DNA from: Amphiura filiformis | Lineage: Eukaryota; Echinodermata; Ophiuroidea; Amphilepidida; Amphiuridae | DNA: 64,000 nt | Direction of reading: 5' to 3' | Assembly (NCBI RefSeq): GCF_039555335.1 | Contig: NC_092636.1 | Location: 60,515,991-60,579,990 of the forward strand | Shown here: one piece after another, positions 33,311 to 44,924 of the stretch | How the letters are laid out: each line of letters starts with the position of its first letter | Position numbering within the stretch: the stretch's first letter is position 1 | Position numbers and translations under genes: made by a program | Notes under the pieces: generated by a model | Seen by the model: only the letters and a program-made list of their open reading frames with translations | Told to the model about the DNA's origin: nothing | Databases searched by the model: none

Positions 33311-33844
33311 CTAATTATAAACAGAAGGAGAGAAGATTGAGAGATAGAGCGACGTCAGGGCCGGATTTACCTTGTTGGGGACCCTGAGCCAGGCCAAAGT
33401 TTGGAGGCCCCCAAACGCACCGCGAGCAAGGCATGTGCATTCAAGCGGCCAAGTTTTTATATTCTAATAGAACTTTGTGTATCATTTTAGCCAGGCGTTA
33501 GCAACATGCTTTCTTGGCACGTAAATGCTGTGATTTGGCCTCCTCACCCGCTCGTTATCTAATTCCGTAAGGTAATAATACCACGCGCAGCTAACGACCA
33601 AACCACGTGATTGAATTGACGATTTTGATTGGTCAAACGGCTGCACGTAGCTTTAAATAAGTTGCGCTTAGCTAACTATACGTTATGACCCTAATGGCTT
33701 GCAAGGTCATGGTCATTCGGCAGATGCGAATACATCTTTAAAAAGTTTAAGATACCTATACTTACCTTGTCTACATACCTATACCTACCTCTCCTAGATT
33801 TACATGGATTGTAAATACCCACGACTATTGTGGTATATTTGTGG
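33311..33844. other. No gene; one hAT-like end
   Basis: CAGGGCCGGATTTAC at 33357 is a common hAT-type terminus, but no mirrored partner was found downstream. Otherwise AT-rich. Confidence 0.35.
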
Positions 33845-34112
33845 GGGGAACTTCTCTACAGCCCCACTACAGCCTCGCTACAGGTTCGCACCTCCCTGCG
33901 GGGTTATTAGATGGATATTGCTTTTTGTGATTTGCCAGCCTCCGTATCCGCCACACCCCAGGGAGGATTTCAACTTATGCCCTGCGGGGCTCTTCTATAT
34001 TAGTATTGGAACTCTATTAGTTGCAAGTCTTTATTATGGAAGTCAATGGCCTCAGCCCTGCCGGGCTTGCAAGGTTGTAGCGAGGCTGTAGCGGGAGGTA
34101 CTGGGGTTATTA
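33845..34112. mobile_element. Inverted-repeat element, ~270 bp
   Basis: CTACAGCCTCGCTACAGG near 33862 is mirrored near 34078 (GGTTGTAGCGAGGCTGTAG), with CACCTCC/GGGAGGT outside. Inside, CCTGCGGGG occurs twice. Non-coding; target site not resolved. Confidence 0.55.
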
Positions 34113-34169
34113 CCACATATATACCACCATATATATAGCCAGGGTAATCAACCGGGACAGTGATAAGAG

Positions 34170-34450
34170 CGAATTAGGGAGACAGTCACGTTAAGTGATG
34201 AGACATAGAATGAAGCACATATTATTTCCTTTTGGAATTCAAGACTTCTTTAAAAAGATAAAATTATACTTGGGAAAAAAATAAAATTACATATAAGAAT
34301 ATTGTTAAAGTCAACTAATAATATTAGTTGACTGTATTAAAATGTGCAAAAATAGAAACGCGTAAAGTAGAAGCTGCAAAAAATGGAGAGAGCGGAGAGA
34401 AATGGACGAAAGAGTGAAAAGAGATTGAGGGAGAGAGCCAGTCACGTACC
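34170..34450 (+). repeat. Direct repeat flanking receptor 2, upstream copy
   Basis: Matches 36105-36370 at roughly 85-90 percent: GAGACAGTCACGT, AAAAAGATAAAATTAT, AGTAGAAGCTGC and GGAGAGAGCGGAGAGAAATG occur in the same order in both. The two copies bracket the receptor 2 gene. Confidence 0.8.
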
Positions 34451-34995
34451 TATAAAGGGGAGAGAGATCATGTAACATAAGATATTTGCTTCTTTTTTCG
34501 TATTTTCTTGCAAAATGAATATGAAGATTTGCAAGATACATTTGTAAGATTCAATAACATTTCAATAACATTTCATATTTTATAACACGAAACTAAGTTC
34601 TGCTGTGGTTTTTAAAATTCATTGTTCTAAATGTACCTTTAACTTTGTAATGGGCGAGTCCATGAGGTAACGCACGCGCAAATCTCGTTAAGAATCAGTC
34701 TCTTCCCCGAATCTAAACGACACGACACGCATATTGCGTCCTGACAAAGGCGCAGAGGTTTGTATGACACGGCATAAGCGTCGTTGGTATGATGGCAAAA
34801 AATCAAATGGTAATCAACCAATGAGCTGTCTAGAGGTTATGTATGAGTGATACAACAATTCTTCTGTTTTTCATTAGTTACAATCTGTCGTGCATTCAAT
34901 ATTAAGATCATTCCCACTCGCGCCCATTTCAGATTGTCAAGATAGCAAGAGCATCTATCTACATACCAACATATTCTTTCAACTTCAACGAGGAC

Positions 34996-35973
34996 ATGGC
35001 CGGGAATGAAACTGTTCTTGGGACAATGATTGCCAATAAATATTTGATATCAGTGCCATGGGATTGGCGGCTAATTGTCCAAACCATTCTTGCTATCGTG
35101 GGCATCATAGGAAACTCCATCGTGATACATGTGTATCTTCACACCCGCTCACTGACCACGAGCGCTACGAATAGATTCATCGTAGCGTTAGCAGTTGCTG
35201 ATATCATTACATCAATTTGCATCATTCCGATTCCAACTCTATCGTACGTCCCTGACAACTTCGGAGGTCACTTTTACTGTAAAGTTGTAGTTTCTTCAAT
35301 CGTAATGTGGATATCCGTTGTCGCGTCAATTTTTAGCCTTACCTTTCTCGCACTAGAGCGCCTCGTTGCTATAGCGCAACCCATACGATACAAAAGGCTG
35401 TTTTCGGTGAAGATGACAAGATTCATCATCATAATGATCTGGATTTTTGCTTTCGCCTTTAATGCTTTTACGATTTTCGTCAACCATCTTGACATTGTGA
35501 GAGGAGCCTGCTATGTCGACTTTGGCAGTGTGGAATTTCAAATGTTCATCGGCGTTTCGCTTTTTGTTATCGAATATCTTGTACCTGTTATTTTGATGCT
35601 TGCAGCAAACATTCGATCCATCCAACTTTTAAAAGTACAAGCCCAGATTTTTACCACCAATGAAAATCCCGCAAATCCAGCCCTTCTTGAAGCTCGACAT
35701 CGTGTCATCTACATGTTACTATCTGTGATAATCAGTTTCATCATCTGTTGGTCTCCGGATCAATTTGCATTTCTTGCCTTCAATCTCGGTCTAGTACCAT
35801 ATGAATACTTGTACGGAAATATGTACAGAGCATTTGTCGTATTGGCCTTCGCAAATTCTTGCCTCAACCCCGTCTTGTACGCCCTGACCAATAAGAATTT
35901 CAGACATGCTATCAAACAATATTTGTTCCGCTGTTCGGTACGTGTCGGCGAGCCAGTGAATACTGTTTTTTGA
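34996..35973 (+). CDS. Class A G protein-coupled receptor 2, shortened tail
   Basis: 325 residues, single exon, closely related to receptor 1 over all seven membrane segments: GNSIV in TM1, LAVAD in TM2, ERL in place of DRY after TM3, CWSPDQ in TM6, NPVLY in TM7, and NET near the N-terminus. Two oddities. The start used by its paralogues is ATA here (34966), so translation would begin about ten codons later at MAGNET. At the C-terminus one extra T in a T run (GTTTTTTGATACC against CTCTTTGATACG) brings a stop after EPVNTVF and removes about 40 tail residues with their Ser/Arg-rich segment. The core is intact, so it may still be functional with altered desensitisation, or be early in decay. Confidence 0.8.
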   Translation: MAGNETVLGTMIANKYLISVPWDWRLIVQTILAIVGIIGNSIVIHVYLHTRSLTTSATNRFIVALAVADIITSICIIPIPTLSYVPDNFGGHFYCKVVVSSIVMWISVVASIFSLTFLALERLVAIAQPIRYKRLFSVKMTRFIIIMIWIFAFAFNAFTIFVNHLDIVRGACYVDFGSVEFQMFIGVSLFVIEYLVPVILMLAANIRSIQLLKVQAQIFTTNENPANPALLEARHRVIYMLLSVIISFIICWSPDQFAFLAFNLGLVPYEYLYGNMYRAFVVLAFANSCLNPVLYALTNKNFRHAIKQYLFRCSVRVGEPVNTVF

Positions 35974-36104
35974 TACCCCGCTTGAATCTTGACAAACTTT
36001 CTGAATGTATTGATGCGCGAAGGTACAGAAACGAGAAAAAAAAACAGAAAAGGGAGAGAGAAGGAGGGAGGGTGAAAACGGACAAACAGACAATGAAAAG
36101 AGCG

Positions 36105-36370
36105 AGTTAAGGAGACAGTCACGTAGAGTGAGGAGACATAGAACGAAGCGTATATTTTATGCTTTTGGTATTCAAGAGTTCGTTAAAAAGATAAAATTAT
36201 GCTTAGATAAAATTATATATAAGATTAGTGTTAAGTCAACTAATATGTATCGCGATGTATTATAATGTGCAAAGATAGAAACGCAAAAAGTAGAAGCTGC
36301 GAAAAATGGAGAGAGCGGAGAGAAATGGATGAAAGAGTGAAAAGAGTATGAGAGAGCCATGCAGTCACGT
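36105..36370 (+). repeat. Direct repeat flanking receptor 2, downstream copy
   Basis: Second copy of the 34170-34450 repeat, about 1.93 kb further on. It begins 130 bp after the receptor 2 stop. Confidence 0.8.
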
Positions 36371-37722
36371 ATGAGATAAAACTGTTGTTGCTTTTGTTCA
36401 ACTTTGATTATTATTTTTTTTTAATCTACGAGTATATTTTGCTTTATATATCTGGAATTATGTCCAGTTCAGAACACATCTTAATATGACCCTGGCAACT
36501 ATAAAATTAAATAAATATTTTATTATTGTTACACTACAAATAAAAGCTTTTAGAGTTTGGTTCCTTCTTTAATGCTTTTCTGAAATCAAGTACAGTTAAA
36601 AGGCTTTTGTCAAGCTCCCCCGGGTTATACAAAAACGCATTAGAGCTGGGTTCCGTGTTTAGTGAAAACTAATACTGTAGAAAAATTATAACCATCGTTA
36701 TCTGATACAAAGTGCGTAAATAGATCGTGGGGTGGGGACACAATTTTTGTGAAATATGAAAGTACAAGCGCGACGCAGGGAGGTGTCTAAGGATGGTGTC
36801 TCCATCATATTTTACAAAATGAGCCGCCAAATGAAGGCATTTGATAGACACTTTATACATTATTATTTTGTAAATTCTCGTTGGAAAAACGTTGGCCAGT
36901 GAGCTCTATTCCGGCCCAATTTTGGTGGGATATATGCTCGCGCAGCGCGCGAAAACTTTCAGTTTCATACTTTTTGAAGTGAAAGTTGACACACATTGGG
37001 TTCATTTCCCGCGAAACGTGCAAAAATTTACAATTTTACACTATTTTCAACCAAATCAAGGTGTTTACCTGTGCGTATTTAAATAGAACTAAGAACAAGG
37101 ATTTCTTTCTTTGATTGTCGGGGGTGGGTCAAAGAAAGAACTTTTAACAAGGAAATACTTAATCACTGCTGATTTAATATTTAATCGCCTTTGTCATGTG
37201 TATCAACGTCTTGTTTACTTTCTTCAATCATTTTCCTATCGTCTTTTTCCTCAGTCTCCTGGTAGCCCTCTTTTTCCTACCGGTTTTTCTTTTCTGTTGC
37301 TGGCGTACCAGATACCAGGAGTAAGACATATACAAGTGGTCAATATTCATATTCTGGGTCCTTTCCATACCTCAAGGTATGACCCTCCCCGAATATTGTC
37401 AAATCAAAGAGAAAAAAGTAAATAATATAATAAAAATATTTTCCCCATCGGGGTGACACTCCTCATAAGAACTGTTCACTGTGCCAATGTTCCTTTAATA
37501 GACCCGTCTCATATTTTGTGTCTTTTCTACATTGATGGAAAAAATGTCCCCATGGTGTCACATGAAAGAGAAAAAGTCTGAAATGTGTGACAGTGGTATA
37601 TCGCAATACAGTCATACTACCAAAGCTCCATGGTTCAGCTATGGTGTGGTAACCGCTCTAGTTTTCTCTCCAATATTAACATAGTACCAGTTTGTCTGAG
37701 CTCCGTTTCTTTCTTTATTATA
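36371..37722. other. No confident gene
   Basis: AT-rich sequence. A piece near 36458-36620 (CCAGTTCAGAACACATCTTA) recurs at about 43578, and 37665-37720 (CAGTTTGTCTGAGCTCC) recurs at about 42550. A 104-residue frame at 37111-37425 has no recognisable motif and no homologue in the window. Confidence 0.5.
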
Positions 37723-38104
37723 CAGCCTGTCTCAAAAAGAAATTGTCAACGAAATATTGAACATCATAATATACGTTTGAAATTTTATACAAAAGAATTA
37801 AAATTCATTGATGATCATCAAATCTTAAGTACATTTCCGGGTACGGTGTGCAGCAGCTGAATCCAACATTACTTGAAATCAACAGTTTATTCCATGTTAC
37901 AGTAAAAGTGTCACAATTGTGATTTTACCCTTTCGTTGTTAGCAAAAGATATCTCGAGATTAAAACAAGCAAATTGAACAGAACAAACGGAATTATAGAG
38001 TTAAGACTACGCCCTTGAGTTGATGTAAGCATCATGCCACAGTGGTATTTTTAATTGCCAAAGAGAGCGCTTTTCACTTGCACAATTTTTCTTTAGACAG
38101 GCTG
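37723..38104. mobile_element. Tc1/mariner-type MITE, third copy, left end shortened
   Basis: CAGCCTGTCTC at the left and its complement at the right, with TA on each side (37721-37722, 38105-38106). The right ~210 bp match the element at 17010-19327; the left keeps only the first ~25 bp, so it is an internal-deletion form. Confidence 0.8.
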
Positions 38105-38194
38105 TATATTTTCTCAGGCATGTATCCTATGGATCCTCGCATTTAATATTTAATGTCTCACATTGACTGATGTCTTGCTAGGAAACAGCGGATA

Positions 38195-38222
38195 GGTCGC
38201 TCTCTCTCTCTCTCTCTCTCTC
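38195..38222. repeat. (CT)n microsatellite
   Basis: About fourteen CT dinucleotides just before the satellite block. Confidence 0.9.
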
Positions 38223-38461
38223 TTTGTAATTGATTTACTGACCGTAAATTGGCCGAGACTTTCGAGAAAATAGAACTAGAAGGCTATATATTTGTACACA
38301 AATACGGCTATACCCGCATGTTATCGGTGTACACAAACTTACAGTCCTTATTTGCTGAGGACTTTTTTTTGCTGTTGTCAGTCTCTCTAATTCACAGTGA
38401 AGCTATGCAATTTGATGGATTGAAATTCACAATACGCAATTTGATTAGGGAAAGCTATTCC

Positions 38462-39040
38462 AGAGGGAGTATGTAAATTAAATGGAACAGCCATTTCAGA
38501 GGGAGTATGTAAATTAAATGGAACAGCTATTTTGGGACCATTTCAGAGAGAGTATGTAAATTAAATGGAACAGCCAAAGGTATGTAATTTAAATGGTACA
38601 GTCTTAACACTTCACATATAGTATTCCAATCATTATTATTATAATACGCTATTGAAATTCACAATATGCAATTTGATTAGGGGAAAGCTATTCTAGAGGG
38701 AGTATGTAAATTAAATGGAACAGCCATTTCAGAGGGAGTATGTAAATTAAATGGAACAGCTATTTTGGGACCATTTCAGAGAGAGTATGTAAATTAAATG
38801 GAACAGCCAAAGGTATGTAATTTAAATGGTACAGTCTTAACACATACAGTATTCCAATCATTATTATTATAATACGCTATTGAAATTCACAATATGCAAT
38901 TTGATTAGGGGAAAGCTATTCCAGAGGGAGTATGTAAATTAAATGGAACAGCCACTTCAGATGGAGTATGTTAATTAAATGGAACAGCCTATTTTGTGGC
39001 CATTCCAGAGGGAGTATGTAAATTAAACTGGAACAGCCTT
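38462..39040 (+). repeat. AT-rich minisatellite of satellite unit 1
   Basis: About ten copies of a 35-48 bp unit ending AAATTAAATGGAACAGCC, themselves grouped in ~235-bp superunits that each include CACAATATGCAATTTGATTA. Confidence 0.8.
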
Positions 39041-39189
39041 ACCGTTTAAGTTATCTATATTATAATTACGCTATTGTCTGTGAATCTGTTTAGTCCTACG
39101 TGTATGGGTGGGATGGGATGGGTGTTATTAACAATAGAATTCTCAGGTGCAATCTGTGTGCAAACTCTGAGCCCTGAAGCTGCTTTATT

Positions 39190-40250
39190 TTATGATAAAC
39201 GGACGGCCCTTTTTTAACATTTGGGGCTCTGGGGCCCATAATATTTGACTTATGGGGCTCATGTACATATGTTGAAGTATAATTCTCAAGTGCTATCAGT
39301 AGACTCAAGCTGGGCACTGTAGTTGCTTTCTTTACGGAGTAACAGCCGGCCCTATGTTTTAGCGATTTGGGCCCTGGGGCCCATATTATGTGACACATGG
39401 GGTTCATATACATATAACAATATAATGCTGAAGACCTATTAGTGTACCAAATCTAAACACTGTAGCTCCTTTATTTGCTGAGAAACAACCGGCCCTTTGT
39501 TCTAACATTTGGGCCTTTGGGGCCCCTAGCCTTAAACATCTGGGCCAAAATGGGCAAAAGGCAATTTACAACTTAGGGCCCATACATGTGCCACATATGA
39601 GCTCTAGTGCCCTTGTAGTTTTATAGCTAGCCTTGTCAATCTGTTGCCCCTTATTTTAACATTTGGGGCCCTGGGACCCATAATATATGACATGTGGGGC
39701 TCATGTATACTTGTATATATAGAGCACCCCTGGATCTATCAGTGTACCAACTCAGGGCCCTGAGGCTGCTTTATTTAATGAGAAACAGCATGCTTTGTAT
39801 TTTTACATTTGGGCCACGGGGCCCGTGACCTTTGACCTCTGGGGCCGAGATGTGCAAAGGATAAATATACGGGGTAGGGCCCATAAATGTACCACATATG
39901 GGCCCTGGAGCCCTTGTAGTTTTAGCGCTAGCCCTATCAATCTGTTGCCCCTTATTTTAACATTTGGGGCCCTGGGCCCATAATATATGACATATGGGGC
40001 TCATGTATACTTGTATATATTATAGAGTACCCCTGGGGCTATCAGTGTACCAACTCAGGGCCCTGAGGCTGCTTCATTTGATGAGAAACGGCATGCTTTG
40101 TATTTTTACATTTGGGCCCCTGTGGCCTGTGACCTTTGACCTCTGGGGCCAAGATGGGCAAAGGATAAATCTACGGGGTAGGGCCCATAAGTGTACCACA
40201 TATGGGCCCTGTGGCCCTTGTAGTTTTAGCGCTAGCCTTGACAGAATGTT
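39190..40250 (+). repeat. GC-rich ~147-bp array of satellite unit 1
   Basis: Seven units. Two alternating subtypes are visible: one with TGACCTTTGACCTCTGGGGC, the other with ATATATGACATATGGGGCTC. Confidence 0.8.
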
Positions 40251-40461
40251 GTGTTTGATGGAGGAGGAGGAGGAGGAGGAAGAACTAGAAGGCTATATAT
40301 TTGTACACAAATACGGCTATACCCGCATGTTATCGATTTACACAAACTTACAGTCCTTATTTGCTGAGGACTTAGGTTGCTGTTGTCAGTCTCTCTAATT
40401 CACAGTGAAGCTATGCAATTTGATAGATTGAAATTCACAATATGCAATTTGATTAGGGGAA

Positions 40462-40795
40462 AGCTATTCCAGAGGGAGTATGTAAATTAAATGGAACAGC
40501 TATTTTGGAATCATTTCAGAGGGAGTATGTAAATTAAATGGAACAGCCAAAGGTATGTTATTTGAATGGAACAGCCTTAACGCTTCACACGTGGTATTTC
40601 CAATTATCATCATCTATAATAATGCAATTTGATTAAGGAAAGCTATTCCAGAAGTAGTATGTAAATTAAATGGAACAGCCATTTCAGAGGGAGTATGTAA
40701 ATTAAATGGAACAGCCTATTTTGTGGCCAGTTCAGAGGGAGTATGTAAATTAAATAGAACAGCCAATGGGTATGTAATTTAACTGGAACAGCCTT
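40462..40795 (+). repeat. AT-rich minisatellite of satellite unit 2
   Basis: Shorter than in unit 1; five or six copies of the same AAATTAAATGGAACAGCC unit. Confidence 0.8.
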
Positions 40796-40929
40796 AACGT
40801 TTCTGTCATCTATATTATTATAATTACGCTATTGTTTCTGTGAATGGGGTGGGGTGGGTGTTATTAACAATATAATTCTCAGGTGTAATCTGTGTACAAA
40901 CTCTGAGCCCTGAAGCTGCTTTATTTGAT

Positions 40930-42265
40930 GATAAACGGACGACCCTTTTTAACATTTGGGGCCCTGGGCCCATAATATTTGACTTATGAGGCTCATGTAC
41001 ACATGTTGAAGTATAATTCTCAAGTGCTATCAGTAGACTTAAGCTGGGCACTGTAGCTGCTTTATTTACTGAGTAACGGCCGGCCCTATGTGTTAGCGTT
41101 TGGGGCCCTGGGGCCCATATTTTGTGACATATGGGTCTCGTATGCACATATAACAATATTTCTCAGGTGCAATCTGTGTACAAACTCTGAGCTTTAGAGC
41201 TGCTTTATTTGATGAAAAACAGCCGGCCCTTTGCTTTAACATTTGGGGCCCTGGGGCCCATAATATTTGACTTATGGGGCTCATGTGCATATGTTGAAAT
41301 ATAATTCTCAAGTGCTATCAGCAGACTCAAGCTGGACATTGTAGCTGCTTTATTTACTGAGTAACAGCCGGCCCTATGTTTTTAGCGTTTGAGGCCCTGG
41401 GGCCCATATTATGTGACACGTGGGGTTCATGTATACATATAATAATATAATGCTGAAGACCTATTAGTGTACCAAATCTAAACCCTGTAGCTACTTTATT
41501 TGCTGAGAAACGACGGGCCCTTTGTTTTAACATTTGGGCCTCTGGGGCCCTAGCCTAAACCATCTGGGGCCAAAATGGGCAAAAGGCACATTTACAACTT
41601 AGGGCCCATACATGTGCCACATATGAGCCCTAGTGCCCTTGTAGTGTTTTAGCTAGCCTTGTCAATCTGTTGCCCTTATTTTAACATTTGGGGCCCTGGG
41701 GCCCATAATAATATATGACATGTGGGGCTCATGTATACTTGTATATATAGAGTACCCCTGGATCTATCAGTATACCAACTCAGGACCCTGAGGTTGCTTC
41801 ATTTAATGAGAAACAGCATGCTTTGTATTTTTACATTTGGGCCCCTGGGGCCGTGACCTTTGACCTCTGGGGCCAAGATGTGCAAAGGATAAATCTACGG
41901 GGTAGGGCCCATAAGTGTACCACATATGGGCCCTGGGGCCCTTGTAGTTTTAGCGCTAGCCCTGTCAATCTGTTGCCCCTTATTTTAACATTTGGGGCCC
42001 TGGGGCCCATAATATATGACATATGGGGCTCATGTATACTTGTATATATAGAGTACCCCTGGGGCTATCAGTGTACCAACTCAGGGCCCTGAGGCTGCTT
42101 CATTTGATGAGAAACGGCATACTTTGTATTTTTACATTTGGGCCCCTGGGGCCCGTGACCTTTGACCTCTGGGGCCAAGATGGGCAAAGGATAAATCTAC
42201 AGGGTAGGGCCCATAAGTGTACCACATATGGGCCCTGTGGACTTTGTAGTTTTAGCGCTAGCCTT
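40930..42265 (+). repeat. GC-rich ~147-bp array of satellite unit 2
   Basis: About nine units, two more than in unit 1, with the same subtypes. The expansion explains why the two arrays differ in length while the top-level period is set by shorter AT-rich DNA. Confidence 0.8.
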
Positions 42266-42433
42266 GACAGAATGTTGTGTTTGATGGAGAAGGAAGAGGA
42301 GGAGGAGAAGGAGAAGAAACCATAGAATGGCAATATACCCGTTCATGCTTCGCATGCGGGTATAAGAAGAAGAAATGGAAGAGGAGAAGAAACCATAGGA
42401 TGGCAATATACCCGTTCATGCGGCATGCGGGTA

Positions 42434-44924
42434 TAATCATTACATGTGAGCTGTTGTGGCGTGTGGTGGTGGTGAACTCAACCACATGTAATCATTAGTG
42501 CTGGTTCGAATCTGAACGATTCCTAGTTTTTCTCTCCTTTATTATAGTGCCAGTTTGTCTGAGCTCCATTCCTTTCTTCACAATAAAAAACCGAAAAGTC
42601 ATTAATTAATGCGCAAAGGTTGAAATAAGACAAAGAGATGCTGCAAGAAAGTGGAGAGAGTTTAGCTTTAGAATTTTTCGAGTCACGCACAGTGTCAACA
42701 GCCAGTGTTATAAATATAAACTTAATACTCCGTTGGTGAGCGACGGGCGATTGGTATTTCACCGATCGCAAGAAAAGGAGGCCTACCGTATCTGATTGGC
42801 TAGAAATCGATCGCTTGGTCGCTCAGAGGTGTAGTACAAACTCTGAAATGGAGACATGTATTCGATTGAAATCGATATTCTATTATTGACGCAGATAAAG
42901 AAAGTCGTTACATTGCAATGTACATTACATTGTATTATAGATACAGCACCTGGATTTTACACAGGTTCCTTTGTATAATTCATTTCTCAAATAGTTGAAT
43001 ATATCACAATTTTTACTTTGGATTTCAAAATCTTTACTTATAAAATGCAGTAAAAGATATCCACAGCAAACAGCAAGGCCCCGCTAATTAGTGTATTGCT
43101 TTTCGAGTTAGTGTACTGGAAACAAAACCTGCGTTTTACCTGACAACAAATCGAATTTTGTATAATAGTAACACCATATGTGGTACTGATCATGCGCAAA
43201 TCGTAGAATAGAAACTAAGCGGCAGGCTCTATAGTTATCTCATATCATGTAAATGGTATGCTTAGCCTGAGTCGCTCGGCCTATCTCGAACAAAATCGCC
43301 ATGCGTAGCTTTTGAAAAACGAGAGGATTCGCCGTACTATCACGGCAATTTTTGACACCAAGATATAGGGATGATGACGCAGTGTCACGAATTATTTAAA
43401 AAGATACTATATATTACAGATAAGAACAAACATCTTTTGTTCAATTTGGAAATCTTACACATCTTACGACTCAGGTAGCTATGATTTAAATAACTTTTTA
43501 ACCAGCATTGTTCCAATAGAGATAAAAGGTTTCTTCTTTAAGAAAAAGCAAAACTTAGCCTTGTATTATCTAAAATTAAGCCCAGTTCAGAGCACATCTT
43601 AAAACCATTGTTACGCTCCCCAGGGTTATGCTAAAGATAACAGCTTTATAGCTTGGTTAAATGATAAACAACATCAGGTGAGAGCGACAATTATATCAGC
43701 ATACAGTAGCTGCCAAGTCAAGGGTCAGAAATAATAATGCATTTATTCCAGAAATCAACATAGCTACCGATTGCTGTTAAAACGACATTCTTCGTACATG
43801 TGACCGTCCACCACAAACCAGCTGTAAAGTCCGCCCGGTCAATTTTATTTTATTTCATGTTTAGAAAATATATTTCATAAGCTTTAAAATGGTATATGAT
43901 TTGACTTTAAACGATATCCAGAAGCGGGGTTATGGTGTGTTGAACTTTGCTCCTTCAAAAAAATGGTGCCTTATTTCGGTTCTACATGTGTCTCTTTTTC
44001 CACATTGCTGGTATCAAACAGTCATAATTGGCGGTCATTTCAAATCATCCTCAAGTCAACGAGGTTCAGGAATGTCCTCTCACTGTTAATTGTTGGTAAT
44101 ACATACCTAGACAAAATACAACGCTTTGTAACCCACCACTTGAACATGATTTAGCCAAAGCAAACAAAGACTAGAGCTATATTTAAAAACTCTATAGACA
44201 TAGGTAGAAGCTTATTATCCTCTTCAACAATAGGATTATTGCTTGATTGTTTAAAAGGTGTTTGGCTGGCACTACCAAAATGAGATACATGTAGCACCAA
44301 CTTGAGGTACCTATGAATACGACCTTCATGCACATTTTACACTGTAACTCAGAATACAATTTGCCGACTTTACGGCTCATTCGTGGTCTATGGTTAGCCT
44401 CGGTCTGGGCTCTGGGATGGTGTTTTTCCTCCTTTTTTTTTTTTTTTTTTTCTTTTCTTTTTTCTTCTCGATTTATTTTTTATTCAGGTGTCTTCATATC
44501 CTGTCCACCCACCTCTGATCTGTGCATGATAATATAAGATTACTACCTGTCTTCGTTGTCATGGTTCTGAGAAAATAACCAGAGAAAATTACTGATTCCA
44601 ACCAGTTTTATGTCTTACTCACAACACTGTAACGTTCTCAGTGTATTGTAGGCTCTTTCTAATTCTTTCTTGCTGCCCTAGATTCTTGATATTCAATTAT
44701 ATCGCGAATTTCAAAAATCAAAATTATTTGATATCAGAATGGCATTCTTCTTATTCAGAATTTTGAATTCAGAATAATGTCCAAACGTCCCTTAAGTACA
44801 TATCATTAGATTTAGAAAGTTTACTTCGAGGACTGTTAAATATCAATTTAATCATTTGCCATAAAATGAATATCATACCACAGCCTAATTATAACAATCA
44901 AATTTGTCGTCATGCTATTGTTGA
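42434..44924. other. No confident gene
   Basis: AT-rich. Includes a T tract near 44428-44462 and the dispersed GATATCAGAA repeat near 44700. Small frames near 43889-44154 have no recognisable content. Confidence 0.5.

Larger units (their letters stand above)
38272..42433 (+). repeat. Two-copy ~2 kb higher-order satellite (AT-rich minisatellite plus ~147-bp GC-rich array)
   Basis: AACTAGAAGGCTATATATTT starts at 38272 and again at 40287, so the top-level period is 2,015 bp. In each unit a lead of ~190 bp precedes an AT-rich minisatellite built on GAGTATGTAAATTAAATGGA (38462-39040 and 40462-40795). This is followed by a GC-rich array whose units carry GGGGCCCTGGGGCCC; heads fall near 39219, 39366, 39507, 39660, 39806, 39961, 40108 in copy 1 and from 40954 to 42136 in copy 2, spacing 141-155 bp. 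Each unit ends in a GGA-rich tract. After copy 2 a ~65-bp hairpin sequence (ATACCCGTTCATGC/GCATGCGGGTAT) occurs twice. Short minus-strand frames with repeated MGPRAPN-like words are products of the repeat. Confidence 0.85.

Noticed and set aside
37111-37425. 104-codon frame
   Set aside because: No recognisable motif, no paralogue in the window, ordinary AT-rich composition; not enough to call a gene.
38462-39040. Possible CRISPR-like repeat-spacer array
   Set aside because: Units are tandem with no unique spacers and the genome is animal.
39096-39413. Minus-strand frame with repeated proline/glycine words in the satellite
   Set aside because: It follows the 147-bp repeat period, recurs in diverged form in every unit, and has no start context or family resemblance. 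It is a product of the GC-rich satellite.
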